Origin: Peronospora farinosa
Lineage: Eukaryota; Oomycota; Peronosporomycetes; Peronosporales; Peronosporaceae
DNA: 64,000 nt
Direction: 5' to 3'
Assembly: GCA_947646735.1 (NCBI GenBank)
Contig: CANTFK010000921.1
Span: forward strand, 372,001-436,000
This document shows positions 41,905-52,349 of the stretch, in pieces. Below the pieces are notes generated by a model. The model was not told the origin of the DNA. It saw only the letters and a list, made by a program, of their open reading frames with translations, and ran no database searches. The position numbers were made by a program, and so were the translations under genes. The first letter of the stretch is position 1. Every line of letters begins with the position of its first letter.

Positions 41905-44450
41905 AGCTGATCAGTTTGGTGATCGCATTCCTTCCCATACGCCTTACAAGAATTTTCTCTACTTCATACTCGTTCTCCTCTGATTCTGCAACTAATTGTC
42001 CTCTGGCAACAGGGCTTCGTCAAAATCCACCCGATCCGTCTCGTCCACCACCAGCACCGTATTCGGTCTGTCGGGGTGTTGATGGACTAACTTCAACTTC
42101 GAAATGTGTACCAACAAGTATATACAATGATCTGTTCCACTGATTTCCAGTCGAGCTGCATGGTCACCCACCAATTCCCGTACTCTGAATGGTCCATGCC
42201 AAAGGTAACTCTTTTTTCGGGCATAGCCCTCTTTGACCCGGTTCAAATACAAGCACACTCCTCAACTGTGCTATTAATCACATCGTCGTTGTGAGCCTGG
42301 TCCCGGACTTCAATCGCCCATCGCAATAAATCGTTGACTTGCTCCCTCACCCGACGATACTTTCGCTGCACGCCATATCGCCACTAGCGGGGTTCACAGT
42401 CACGCCGCTTGGTACTGCTAAACGGTATAGTGGCTTCCACGGTACTTCGTTCATCCCAACCGTGCACTAGGTAGAACGGAGTCTCCTTTCTGACCCGGTA
42501 CTGTGCCGTGCCCAGTAAATGCAAGCCTCTCTGAATACGCATCCTATTCTTTCTAGTCCACCTCCGACACATGATAGATCGGGTGATAGTCTGCTTTCCG
42601 CTGTTCGGTTGGCCTGTGGCCGGTAGGTCAGTAGCCCGCTGTTTCTGTCCAATCATGCGGCTAAATGCGCGAAAGAAATCTGACATGAAACTTGGTTCCT
42701 GTCTTGTCGGATTGCCTCACAAGCCCCAGACCGACGAAATACACATTCTTCATATCCTTCTGACACGGTTTGGGCCGACCTCGACGGGCTTTCTTTAGCA
42801 ACTACATACCCAGTTAAGAATTCCACCCAAATCAACATCTCCTTATTTCCATGAACGGCTTGGGCAACGATAGGATATGATCCATTGCGATAACCTGAAG
42901 CGGGTAGGTAGCTTGAATATTTATTGGGGTCTTGCCTCGTAAGGTTTGATCCAACCTTTGCCGGTCTCGCAGTCAAGACAAGTATCAACGAAACGTTGCA
43001 CACTGTGGAATAGTCCTTCCAATGGAAATGTTTTCGCATCCGCTTGTACGTACGGCCGATTCATTGGTGTCCCCCTTCTAGCCTCGTGTGATAATCGTAT
43101 TGAAAATCTTGTTGTAGACTTTCAGGTATCACTAGCCAGATCATTCCATCGCGATCCTCGTCAGCTGTCCCCTGACAAGGGCAATACAAAAGAAGTAATC
43201 ATCATCCAAAGTGTAATTCTCTCGTTTTTCCTGCACATTAACGCAAATTCTACTAATAAACTGCTCCAATCACCTCATAAGTAAATCATTAGTCGCGTAT
43301 CCACATCTCTTCGTCCTGGGCAGCCGAAATTTGCTCGATCCGTATTTGTTGCACTAACTCTTACTGCAAAACCTCTGTCGGCATCCTGGACAGGACCTGA
43401 GACTTCGTGACAGCTGTGTTTTGCAGTGCGGGGCTTGGTTTCATGGGTACCAGGAGTACAGGCAGACAGTCAATCTCTTATAGGCTCTTCCACTCTTCCT
43501 CAGGTATTTTGGCGATGCATTGTTGCTGATGTGGGGCTGCGTTAGCGAGCCGGTCTGCACTCTGGTTTCATTCGAGCTTCATGTGTAGGAGCTCATAGGA
43601 TGGCCAAAAAAAATACCGGCCCAGGGACTTCGACCTTTGTGCCGTGAGACCTGATAAACTCAATTCTCCTCGCATATGTCGGATGATCAGATTGGAGTCT
43701 ACACATACAAGCAGACGCCTACGATATAATTTCTCCAGTAGGCTAAAACCTTTATACTCTGCTTCATTAAATGTTGCTTTCGTTTAGTGTCTTAAAGCTA
43801 CAGCAACCACGGTCCACCCTGGAAGTTGCCATACAATAGCACTACAAGCCTTTCCTCCGCGCTTAGCTCGTGCAGACCAATCGAAACTGACCAAGTACAA
43901 GACCTCCTCGGGTTCGACTGTAGGGGGGCCACTATGATAGCTTGGCGCGAGTGTTTACTGGGGGCAATTGAAGATAGAATAAAGTCCACATTTCCCGGGG
44001 GCGTAATGCTAGTTGTTAATGTCCCTGCCTTGTAACACCGGCTTGTCCTATGAGCTCGACTTCTATAAAGTTGGGTTTTGGCAGTATTTCGTCTTCGCCT
44101 CGTTTACACTTGATCACCTCTAATGTTCATAGGGACAAGAGAGCCGCCCAGTTCCCAAGGCGGCCTTATCGACCAGGTGACCAAACCAACCACGCCAGTG
44201 CCAAATGCCGAGTCAGGACCTTGATCGATCGGGTAACCAACGACGTGTAACAAAGGTCTAGTATCCGCAATAACTCCAGCACTTCCGTTTCCACTAACCC
44301 ATAGTTAATTTCATTTGACTGCAATGTCCGACTCGTCAAAGTCGTGTCTCCGTCTGTTGGGGCCTTCAACTTGGTATGTATCCTCTTTTTGCTTTTGTAC
44401 ACCGTTGGCTCATGAGTAGTAGTTTGGAAAGGACTTGTTTCGGGGTCCAT
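41905..44450 (-). mobile_element. Family E pol fragment C (RNase H to integrase)
   Basis: A minus-strand, frameshifted pol: connection/RNase H start (TLTSRTLQSNEINYGLVETE, LAWLVWSPG; 44450-44166), RNase H pieces about 43990-43550, integrase zinc-binding region (EGGHQ...TYKRMRKHFHWKD near 43130-43000), integrase core pieces (KEMLIWVEFLTGYVVAKES; SDFFRAFSRMIGQKQRAT; RVRKETPFYLVHGWDERSTVE), integrase C-terminus RVKEGYARKKSYLWHGPFRV (42258-41992), and the first residues of a chromodomain (ENEYEVEKILVRRMG) before the break at about 41905. RT proper is absent. It closely resembles the plus-strand E2 and E3 copies. Confidence 0.75.
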
Positions 44451-45410
44451 TGTTTTTTTTAGCTTTCGCTGTCAAACATGGGACCCCTTGACCATAAATG
44501 CTTACTATGGCCCACGATGTCTTCTTCAATGAAGACAATCGGGAGGGTTTTTAGGCTTATATTCATATTCCACCTTGACCTCAATGGCAGAGATCCTCCC
44601 CGGGGTCTGCAGGTCGATCCTTCTTCCTTCTTGATCACTGGCGATCCGGGTTACAGTGTCTTGGTCGTCCCTTGGTCTATCTTGACCGTTGTATTTCCTT
44701 CTTCGTGAGGCTTACGGTATAATCCCGCGTCTCCCGAAGATCCGGGCACGCGCACCATTGTGGTGGATTGGATTCTCAAACAACGCAAGATAAACACAAG
44801 CACACACAGCGCCGCCGACTTGCGATGGGGTTACTCCGATACCGTGTCGCTTCAACCTTGGGTCTCACCTTGTGTACACGTCGTCTTGGCTGGTCTTGCT
44901 CCTCGCTAGACGCAGAAGACTTATAGACTTGGCCCTTGTATGGGACTTGGTGGTCTTCGAGAGGATATACCACTCTTGACCGGTTTTCTTGTGCTCGATC
45001 GACTGAGTTGAGAGCTATTCACCTGGTACTATGTACCTCTTTCGGTGTCTAACGGTTTCTTGGTCCTTGGACACCTTTGTGTTCTTCCCCGTAGGAAAAC
45101 CGCTTCCTGTAGCGGGTCGTCGAGTCTTGACACCTCAGGCCAACTATCCTGAGGTATAAATTGCGTGGGTTGCGTCTAACACTTGCTGACGTCGGGGGCC
45201 AAAGGGGATTCCGCCCGGAAGAGGTGAGGCGACGGAGAAGCTTGGAGGGGGTGCTTAAAGCTGCCACGTGTAATGCAGATCCGAGTGTGTTTATTTATCA
45301 TATTCTTTATATGCTTTTCTTGCCTAACCAAAACCCTAACCCTTCGCTTTTGGATGGTGCCACGTGTCATCTTCATTTGGAACATCTAGCTTTTTTAAAG
45401 CTCGGTACTT
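44451..45410. other. Retroelement-derived spacer, unassigned
   Basis: Between fragment C and the E1 accessory ORF. Short frames on both strands (for example minus 44973-44776) are not recognisable. It may include LTR or leader sequence of either fragment, but no terminal motif pair was found. Confidence 0.35.
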
Positions 45411-45592
45411 GTACCGGCTCTGCATGGTAGAAAAACCTTTTACCTTCTATGGCTTCAGGACCCTGATCCACCTCGGAGCCCTGAACCTTCGGGGTCCTAT
45501 TGTACCGGCTGTGCACTGTTGGGATACCTTTTACCTTCTATGGCTTTAGAACCCTGATCCACTTCGGAGCCCTGAACCTTCGGGGTCCTGGA
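45411..45592. repeat. Two-copy tandem repeat, 91-base period
   Basis: The unit beginning GTACCGGCT at 45411 repeats at 45502. Both copies contain TTTTACCTTCTATGGCTT and CCTGAACCTTCGGGGTCCT with a few differences. The sequence is non-coding. Confidence 0.8.
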
Positions 45593-45699
45593 CTACCTCG
45601 GGACTTGGACCCTGTCATTCTGTAAAGGAATTTACCTGGACCTTTCTCGCCAGTTATTTTGATAACTGCGAAGGACCTTAATTGCCCTGGCACTTCTCC

Positions 45700-47212
45700 A
45701 CATAGCTGTGGAGCGTTTTCATGTTAAACTGAACGCACTCGAAGTTGATCATGATCGCCTTGTGAGTACGAGTATCCGGACTGATGCGACCTTAGATCGG
45801 TTTCATTAAGAAATTGCGAATCGAGAGGCGGAGCGCGATCCGGACATCCGTGATCGTGACACGCGTCGATCGCATTTTCCAAGCTGGCCACTGGATTTTA
45901 TCCACATTTTAGCAGCCATCCACACCTTCCGGCTCGTTTTCGCAAATTTACAAACGTTTATCGACTTCACTGGTTTCGAACTCTTTGCTCGATTCGCCCA
46001 TCAACGCGATCAGCCACATCAGCGCGATCCGCTGCCCCGGATCGCACTGCTACATCGGCACTACCCAGGACACATATTTCAGGTATACCCACTTCGTAAG
46101 CGAAACGAAAAGCTCGCCCTTCGCTTTCATCTGATTCAGAACACGACGAATGGTCTTTCGATCTGATGACGCCACACTTGTCACCTCTTTTAGTGTCGCG
46201 TTCCACCGCTAGGCGTCATGCACCTGTGACACACGCTCCTGCTAGCACCGGATCGTCTCACTCCCCTATCTTCATTCGCACTGATATTGTTATCGAGATC
46301 GCGGCCTTTTTTCGAGTGAGTATTCCGGCTAAGATTTCCAAGGTTGACCTTTTCGGCAAACCTTCTAGCGATTCTGAAGGTACAATAAGCGTCTTCAGTG
46401 ACGTTCGTGAGAGCGCAAACCTTCTGCTCAATACGAAAATCTTCCTTACACTAGAGAATCACGCGATCTGTGGATTCCGGGACATCATGATCGAATATCT
46501 CGATCGTCGATTCAGGTTGCTCCGTAATAAGCTCAACGGGCCCGTCTGACCAGTGTCGCGGAGATGGAAGTGTATTTACTATACCGAAATCTGTCGAGAC
46601 CGGAAGGATTTTGTTTATATATCCCAGATATATCCAAACTCCTCCTCCTGGCTCGCATTGGACTACTCGGCTGATGAGCTCGGAACCAATTACCGCACTC
46701 TATGATCAAGACCTTGGAAGATCACCCGCCAGCAGGTTACTTCTGTCTCTTCCTCGCTGACTGGGTGGTTTAGAAGTTAAAGACCCTTAATGTGAGTTCG
46801 TGGAGTGGCACCGGCAAGCATCATGGGAAGCGACTTAACCCCTGTATTTTTCCAGTGAGCAACAAGAAATTGATTCAGAACTGGCACAATTCTGCCAGCA
46901 ATGCAAACAACGTCTGTAGCGATCTGAACCCCGCTAGAAGAAGATTCTTCAATTTATTATTCAAGGGATGTTCGAGAGACACTGCAACTTGGATATATTG
47001 CTGGGTCCTTTCTTCTAGCACTCCCTGCACTCGCGGAGTTACGACCGTGGTATCCTGGTCTGGGGCGTGAACAGAAGAACATTTCTAGCTTGATCAATAC
47101 ACTATATATGTCGGATCTTGCAAAACTGTAGCGTAACCAGTATCGATCGACAATCGCCGGTCACCCTAAATCGTCGATCACCCGCCTATCCGGTAAATTC
47201 TTTCTGAAGTAG
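45700..47212 (+). pseudogene. Family E accessory ORF, copy E1 (plus strand)
   Basis: Frameshifted pieces in the order seen in E2: NALEVDHDRLVSTSIRTDAT and EIANREAERDPDIRDRDTRR (about 45720-45880), RSTARRHAPVTHAPASTGSS and ISKVDLFGKPSSDSEGTISV (46166-46440), ELAQFCQQCKQRL and GMFERHCNLDILLG (about 46870-47010), ending LSGKFFLK with TAG at 47210-47212. The E2 counterparts are ELAQFCQQRKQRR, GMIEGHCDLDILLD and LDGKFFPK. It runs on the plus strand, opposite to its adjoining integrase (minus, below). Several stops show that it is dead. The N-terminal part is missing. Confidence 0.7.
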
Positions 47213-47399
47213 CGCTGAGGATCTAGTAACATTATGCATTCATTCAATACTCTTTTCACTTGGTGAACACATTTCTATAATCTTTTTGAGATTTTCGTCT
47301 TCAATATTTGGCTTTCAAGCTCGATCAGGTACATCCAACTTATGATCGCTATACGCACCATACATAACATTCCTTTCTACTATCCTATGTAACCTCATC

Positions 47400-48270
47400 G
47401 TATATTGTAACGCCCTTTACAAACCGGCCACTGTTCGATACAAGATCTATCTTCATGCGACTGCATAATTTCGAATTGAATCTTGCTAACTTGATTGTGA
47501 TCAACTCCTGTATCGATGCACCATAGTTTAAATTCGCTTTGTCTGCCAGAATGAATTGCTATACCTACTAATAATTCCCTCTGTGCTTACCGTAACGGTT
47601 ACTTTGTCCGGATCGTACATCCACGATTTTTCCACCTCAAATTTGTATGGGTCCAGACCCAATTCCTAACTATCTTCTGGCAACATAGCTTCAAAAATAT
47701 TCAAACAATTCGATTCTTTAATTTTTAACAAAGTGATCTGGGAATTGTCAACCGATTTAACTTCGAAATGTACACCACTGGGTATGAATGATATGGCATG
47801 CCTTCGATCTCGAAACGCACTGAGTGCTCTTCACATAACTCTGCGACTCGAAACGGTCCATGCCACATGTGCTCTAACTTGCGAGCATGATCATCCTTCA
47901 CTCGATCCAAATAAAACCCACTTTCGATCTTTGCTCGATACCATGTAGTTCTTGATCGACATTATGCTGATCGGCACGATCTCGGGTCGCGCTCTTTCGA
48001 GATCATTCTTTACGGCTCTTGCTCGTTGATATTGACGCTGTCTGTGGTATCACCACCTTCGCGGCTCAAGAACAAGCCGTTTAGTGCTTCCTAATGGTAT
48101 GTGACGGAGTAAATTTCACAAATTTGCTGATGCAATTCCAACTCTTCACTGGCGCCCGGCCTACCGACTATCGAAGGGGCACCCGATAACGTGTGCAAAA
48201 CCGTTCTTACCTTTTGTACCCGTCGGTTGGGCGGGTTGCACCCTTCTCGGTGGACTCGAGTCGATATTAA
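47400..48270 (-). pseudogene. Family E integrase C-terminus and chromodomain, copy E1
   Basis: Minus strand: VGRPGASEELELHQQICEIY near 48190, then RVKDDHARKLEHMWHGPFRV and YPVVYISKLNR (47910-47725), the integrase C-terminal module, then the chromodomain start DPYKFEVEKSWMYD near 47640 and its end QFEIMQSHED near 47470. About 190 bases separate its end from the accessory ORF end at 47212, which comes from the other strand. Everything between the leader and the integrase C-terminal part is deleted. Confidence 0.65.
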
Positions 48271-48760
48271 CCGGAGTGGTATTCCAAATAAAGAGTTTTG
48301 GTGATCTTACGGCAATCTCCCCTATATCAACCTAGTACTTGTTTGTTGATCTTCCCAATAGATCCCAATTATCCAATAATGCAAAGCTTGAAACTGCGGA
48401 CCAATTGAGAAGAACCTTCTGACCACTTGATTCGTTCTGCACTTGCTTGTCTTGACCTTAATTGTTAATACGCGTCTGATCGCAGTTGGATATCGACTAC
48501 AAGTTTCCCTGACCACAACAATCCAGGGTAAACTTGTTATATATAATCTTGGCGCTGGAAGGTCGAATATCCTGCCTGGAATAAAGTAGTCGACACGTGT
48601 ATCTTTGAAGTAAATTAAACTCTGTTTAATGTTAACCAATCTCATACAACCAAACCCTATGACTCTCCCTGTCTGGAATCTAGGATCTACTGCCACGTGT
48701 CGCCTTCTTGAAAGATGAATCAGATGGGCAGCCCAGATAGTATCGTAATCTCGTCGATCC
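48271..48760 (-). repeat. Family E leader/LTR-proximal region, copy E1
   Basis: The minus strand from 48696 reads MAVDPRFQTGRVIGFGCMRL then VNIKQSLIYFKDTR, and the DNA ends in a block around CACCGAGAAGGGTGCAACCC. The plus-strand region 59217-59690 matches the same sequence in the same order. It precedes pol in both copies, so it is probably LTR and/or leader; the open frame may be incidental. Confidence 0.5.
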
Positions 48761-48834
48761 GTATTTCGGAACGAGTTGAAGGATATATATGTAACCGGTT
48801 ACGAATCGCAATTACGAATTGTCAATCCGGAATT

Positions 48835-48952
48835 GTCGATCCTAATCTAGTCCGTCGATTCTAATCTAGTCCGTCGATCCGAATCTAGTCCGTCGATCCG
48901 AATCTAGTCCGTCGATCCGAACTTGGTCTTCGATCCGAATCTAGTCTTCGAT
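48835..48952. repeat. Minisatellite, about 19-base unit
   Basis: About six copies of GTCGATCCGAATCTAGTCC with small variations, next to the E1 leader. Non-coding. Confidence 0.8.
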
Positions 48953-49469
48953 ATGGTCTTTTCGGATCGCGATTGTGGTGTGTGGCCCACAATAGGTACG
49001 CTTTAATCTATGTTTAAGGTTCTTAAAACCTTCGCTCCCTTTTCAATCGTCTCGTAAGGCTTATTGGCCACCCAGAGAGAGTGTTTTTGGATCACCGGTA
49101 TTTCTTTGATCGATCCCTTTCAAATCTCATGATAGCTTTACCACAGCCGTCCCCTGCATTGATAAGCGGCATACAGTGATGGTGATCCGTGCATCCCGTT
49201 ATTTGATTCCACGCTCTCGCTTGTAATTTAGACGTGTCATCAGAACGTCACGCCAACATTGGTCTCGGATCACCCCGGGTCACCAATTCCTCGACTGGCC
49301 TGCAAATTTGTAAGTTTTGAGTAGTTATTCGGTTATCATTCCATAACACGATCCTTTCATATGACATTACCTTCTTTCCCTTAGATCGCGTTTGAATTCA
49401 TTCCTTTTTTTCTTATCGTTTGATCCGGATCAAATTTTTCAATTCAGAATCGTCGATCCATATACTCAC
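48953..49469. other. Unassigned retroelement-derived spacer
   Basis: No recognisable coding or repeat structure between the minisatellite and fragment B. Confidence 0.35.
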
Positions 49470-50330
49470 TTCGTTGGAGCTCTATACTCCCTGTTGTTTA
49501 GTTTGCACTCAAACAACTTTGTGCACACCTCTGCTGGCTATACTGCACGGCCTCACACACCACGCGCTCCGTTAACGCTACCACCGAGTGGTTCAGGGCT
49601 TAATGGGGGAGGTTGCCGATCGTGTTCCTGACGTTAGCCCTGCTAATGTTCAGAAACAGGCAGCACGTTTCTCACGACGCATTTAAATGTCTTACGAAAT
49701 GTGCGTGATGCAAGGGACAATAGCCGAGGAAACAAAAAGAATAATTGGATGCTAAAGATAGAAGCTGTACTGACGTTAAGGTGAGACCAAGTCCTACTTA
49801 ATGCTTAAAACTTACTTGTCGGTCGTGTTAAAGTTGCGTTCGCGCTTCATCGGACCCTTTAGGATCGTGGACAGAAAGGGCCTAGCGTATACGCTAAAGA
49901 TACCGCGTAGATTGCGTACACATCCCGTGTTTTATGTTGGCATTCTTAAGTCATTAGGGATCCGAGCCACGTGACTGTGAAGGCGCTTGCGCCGGAAATG
50001 TCAGCTTTGCCGCAGGTTGTAACATTCGTTTTAGGTAATCTATCTGTTTAGATGTACCCCTAATCGAGGCATCTTCGGATTCACGCCTGCAGAAGCATCT
50101 GCACCGCGTCCAGCGTGCTTTGAGTCTGAGCAAACCTTTTACGACAGCATTTCACTTCATAAATACTAAGCAAAAGCTGTCGCCTATATTTTGGTATCCT
50201 CCGGCGTTGCTCGATGAGAAAGGTAGCCTTACAGTTCCATATAAAGGATTTTCTTCAGAAGCGTCGTCACCATGTTCAAAAGTAGTATCTGGTATAGTGG
50301 CGAGGTCAGAGCACTAATGAGAGTTTGAGA
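49470..50330 (+). pseudogene. Family A-like integrase fragment B
   Basis: Plus strand: the DNA from about 49478 matches element A integrase. It reads NNFVHTSAGYT, then APLTLPPSGSGL (A: NNSVHASTGYT, VPLLLPTSVSGLGGG), then degenerate GPF-module sequence near 49850-49960 (RFIGPF-like, YTLK, HPVFYVGILKS) and PPALLDEKGSL near 50200. Frameshifts and stops abound. The 5' part of the element is missing. Confidence 0.7.
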
Positions 50331-50449
50331 TATCCCTGCGGCAAGATTGCCCGTACGCCATTAGAGTTTTTGAACGTCGCGGTAAGGGTCAACTTGCGAT
50401 CCATTGCACTTGTAGCCAGTATGGTGAGAGCGGGCGAGCTCACGGTCAA

Positions 50450-51160
50450 GGTCTAACGTGGACTTGCAGCAGCTACAAGGGTAGCCGAAGCACTAGAGTG
50501 CAGAGAAACAGGCGTATATCGTGTCGAGTTTACCGCAAATGGCATTAGGCCTTCAGTTCGCATAGTCATAGCGAAGTTTACTTTCGAGCCTAGCGTCCGC
50601 CACACTGGAACTAGATCGAATGCCATCATACTATGAGGCGCCGTACTCGCTACACCCATCGATTGAATGATTTGTCGTCTTCATCCTCTTCTCGCCTGCA
50701 AATAAGAAGATGGGAACACCCTTCATGGTCGGAACCACCGCACCACGTACTTGCTTTGTCAAGCGTGCCTTTGCGTGGTAACGCATGGCTTGAGATACCT
50801 CTCGTGTAGAGCCTTTCGCGTGCGAGAGGTTAAGGTCTGGTGGCCTCAGGCCTTGTGGTCCATGCAGACAGTGAGTGGACAATCGTTTGCTTAATACCTT
50901 CTACCACGGATAATGTCGTGAAGAAATATTCTCGTTGATCTTGGAGTGTAGCTATACTCCCGATCGACGCCGAGTGCTCTCCCCCTCTTCCATCGTGCGT
51001 TGCTGTTGCTCATCAAGTGGGTTCGTGACAGTCGTCGTGGTGATATGTCAGGTGCTAAGTGCAAAGCTTACGTGATCGCGACACTACATTCAAAGAACGG
51101 AATAAGTGTGCGACGAGAATCGTCTTCACCCATCGATGAACCAGACGTAGCCTCATAGTC
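50450..51160 (-). pseudogene. Opposite-strand accessory ORF (aORF-A) of fragment B
   Basis: Minus-strand pieces in order: GEDDSRRTLIPFFECSV (near 51110), PLDEQQQRTMEEGESTRRR (near 50990), IATLQDQREYFFTTLSVVEG and HSLSAWTTRPEATRP (near 50930-50840), QAMRYHAKARLTKQVRGAVV and VPIFLFAGEK (50790-50690), and VADARLESKLRYDY (near 50590). Each aligns with aORF-A at 2134-2999. The region follows the B integrase and runs against it, as in element A. Frameshifts between pieces show decay. Confidence 0.6.
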
Positions 51161-51217
51161 TCCCATGAAGTTGTTGGCACATTCGTAACCCACCACTCAT
51201 CGAGACCCCTTCAAGAA

Positions 51218-51478
51218 ATGTCACGAAGAGTCTCAGACTTATCGCCGGAAGGCGTCATGTTTGTGCGTATTGTAAACAGCGTGAGTTTTAACGTTCGCAA
51301 TGATGTTATCCGTTCATTTAATGTGATCAAACCTGATGAGGACGTGAAGAACATCATTGATGGCGTCGTAGGTGGATTTATTCTCGATAGTGTGCTACGT
51401 GTTGCTGAAGAGGTCGAGCGGCGCCCCGATATTGTCAGGCATGATGACTTGCGTCCCTATTGTGCCAATCTATGCTGA
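51218..51478 (+). CDS. Hypothetical 86-codon ORF
   Basis: I do not recognise it. It reads MSRRVSDLSPEGVMFVRIVN and ends VRHDDLRPYCANLC, with protein-like composition (VIKPDEDVKNIIDGVVGGF). It lies between fragment B and an LTR, so it may be retroelement cargo or accidental. Confidence 0.25.
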   Translation: MSRRVSDLSPEGVMFVRIVNSVSFNVRNDVIRSFNVIKPDEDVKNIIDGVVGGFILDSVLRVAEEVERRPDIVRHDDLRPYCANLC

Positions 51479-51904
51479 GAAAAGCATAAATAGCAGGCTT
51501 GTCCGGTCCATTGGAATCTTCTTGATCACGTAGTAGAAGCGCAATGAAAAAGTAAAAGCGTCGGATTGCTTCAAGAAACATACTTGACGTTTTCACGTCG
51601 CAAAAGGGTACATTTGTGAGGAAAAGATACTTCGGCTGGTGGAGTCCTCGCGCCACGTGTCATTGCTTCGGTGATCGCGCATTCCAGGTCCGAGGGGCCG
51701 CGCAAGCGGTCGTTAAGGGGATGATTTTACGACTAGCAGCGTCCCTGCGCCGCACGGTAATGCTTCGACAAACGCACAAGTCAAATCAACGGACCGAGCA
51801 AGCGGTCATAAAGGGGTAAAGGGGACTACACCCACGACACGAGCCGTCGCTTCGGCAACCGCGCACCCCTCAGAAAAATTGACCCCTAGAGAGGCCTCAT
51901 ATAT
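51479..51904. other. Spacer with two related GCAAGCGGTC blocks
   Basis: GCAAGCGGTCGTTAAGGGG (about 51702) and GCAAGCGGTCATAAAGGGG (about 51799) form a spaced direct repeat. A minus-strand frame (51656-51435) is not recognisable. Confidence 0.35.
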
Positions 51905-52290
51905 AACGGGCTCAACGTTACACGTACCCGTTAAGTATGCGATACTTAACGGGCAGGTCTAAAAAGGTACTTAAGTACTTAAGACCTGTCGCTCGGGTGA
52001 GACACACCATGTGTCACACTTGATATACACTAGGTGTATTTACATTGATGGGGATGACGCTCAGCTGGGACTAGGCGTCATCAAATGACGTCAGTCAGTT
52101 ACGCCATTAAGCGAGCTTAAATATATTTAAGCTCGCACGTTGGGATGCGCATCTATAGAGATGGCACCCATCATTACATATTAACCAATCAGTAGTTAGA
52201 TTTATATTTAGTTAAATTCTATTAAATATACATCAGTCTTGAATTTGCTAAACACCGAAGCACCACGCACGAGAAGCTGAAAAGTTTCTA
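51905..52290 (+). repeat. LTR-like segment made of successive hairpins
   Basis: AT-rich non-coding block ending abruptly where family E pol begins (about 52290-52350). It contains palindromes in series: 12-base arms at 51927-51953, a 12-base palindrome at 51967-51978, arms at 51998-52019, ATACAC/GTGTAT at 52025-52039, GATGACGC/GCGTCATC at 52053-52082, and a perfect 26-base palindrome at 52111-52136. Its start contains CGTTACACGTACC, near the form of oomycete LTR ends. It is not the LTR of family A. No second copy was found in the window. Confidence 0.45.
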
Positions 52291-52349
52291 CGTGACGTCG
52301 GTGCCTTCTTGTCTTAGGAGTTCGTTGCACTCTCGCTTAAGCGAGAGGC

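Noticed and set aside
45327..45345. Telomere-like AACCCTAACCC
   Set aside because: Only about two repeats within ordinary sequence; not an interstitial telomere array.
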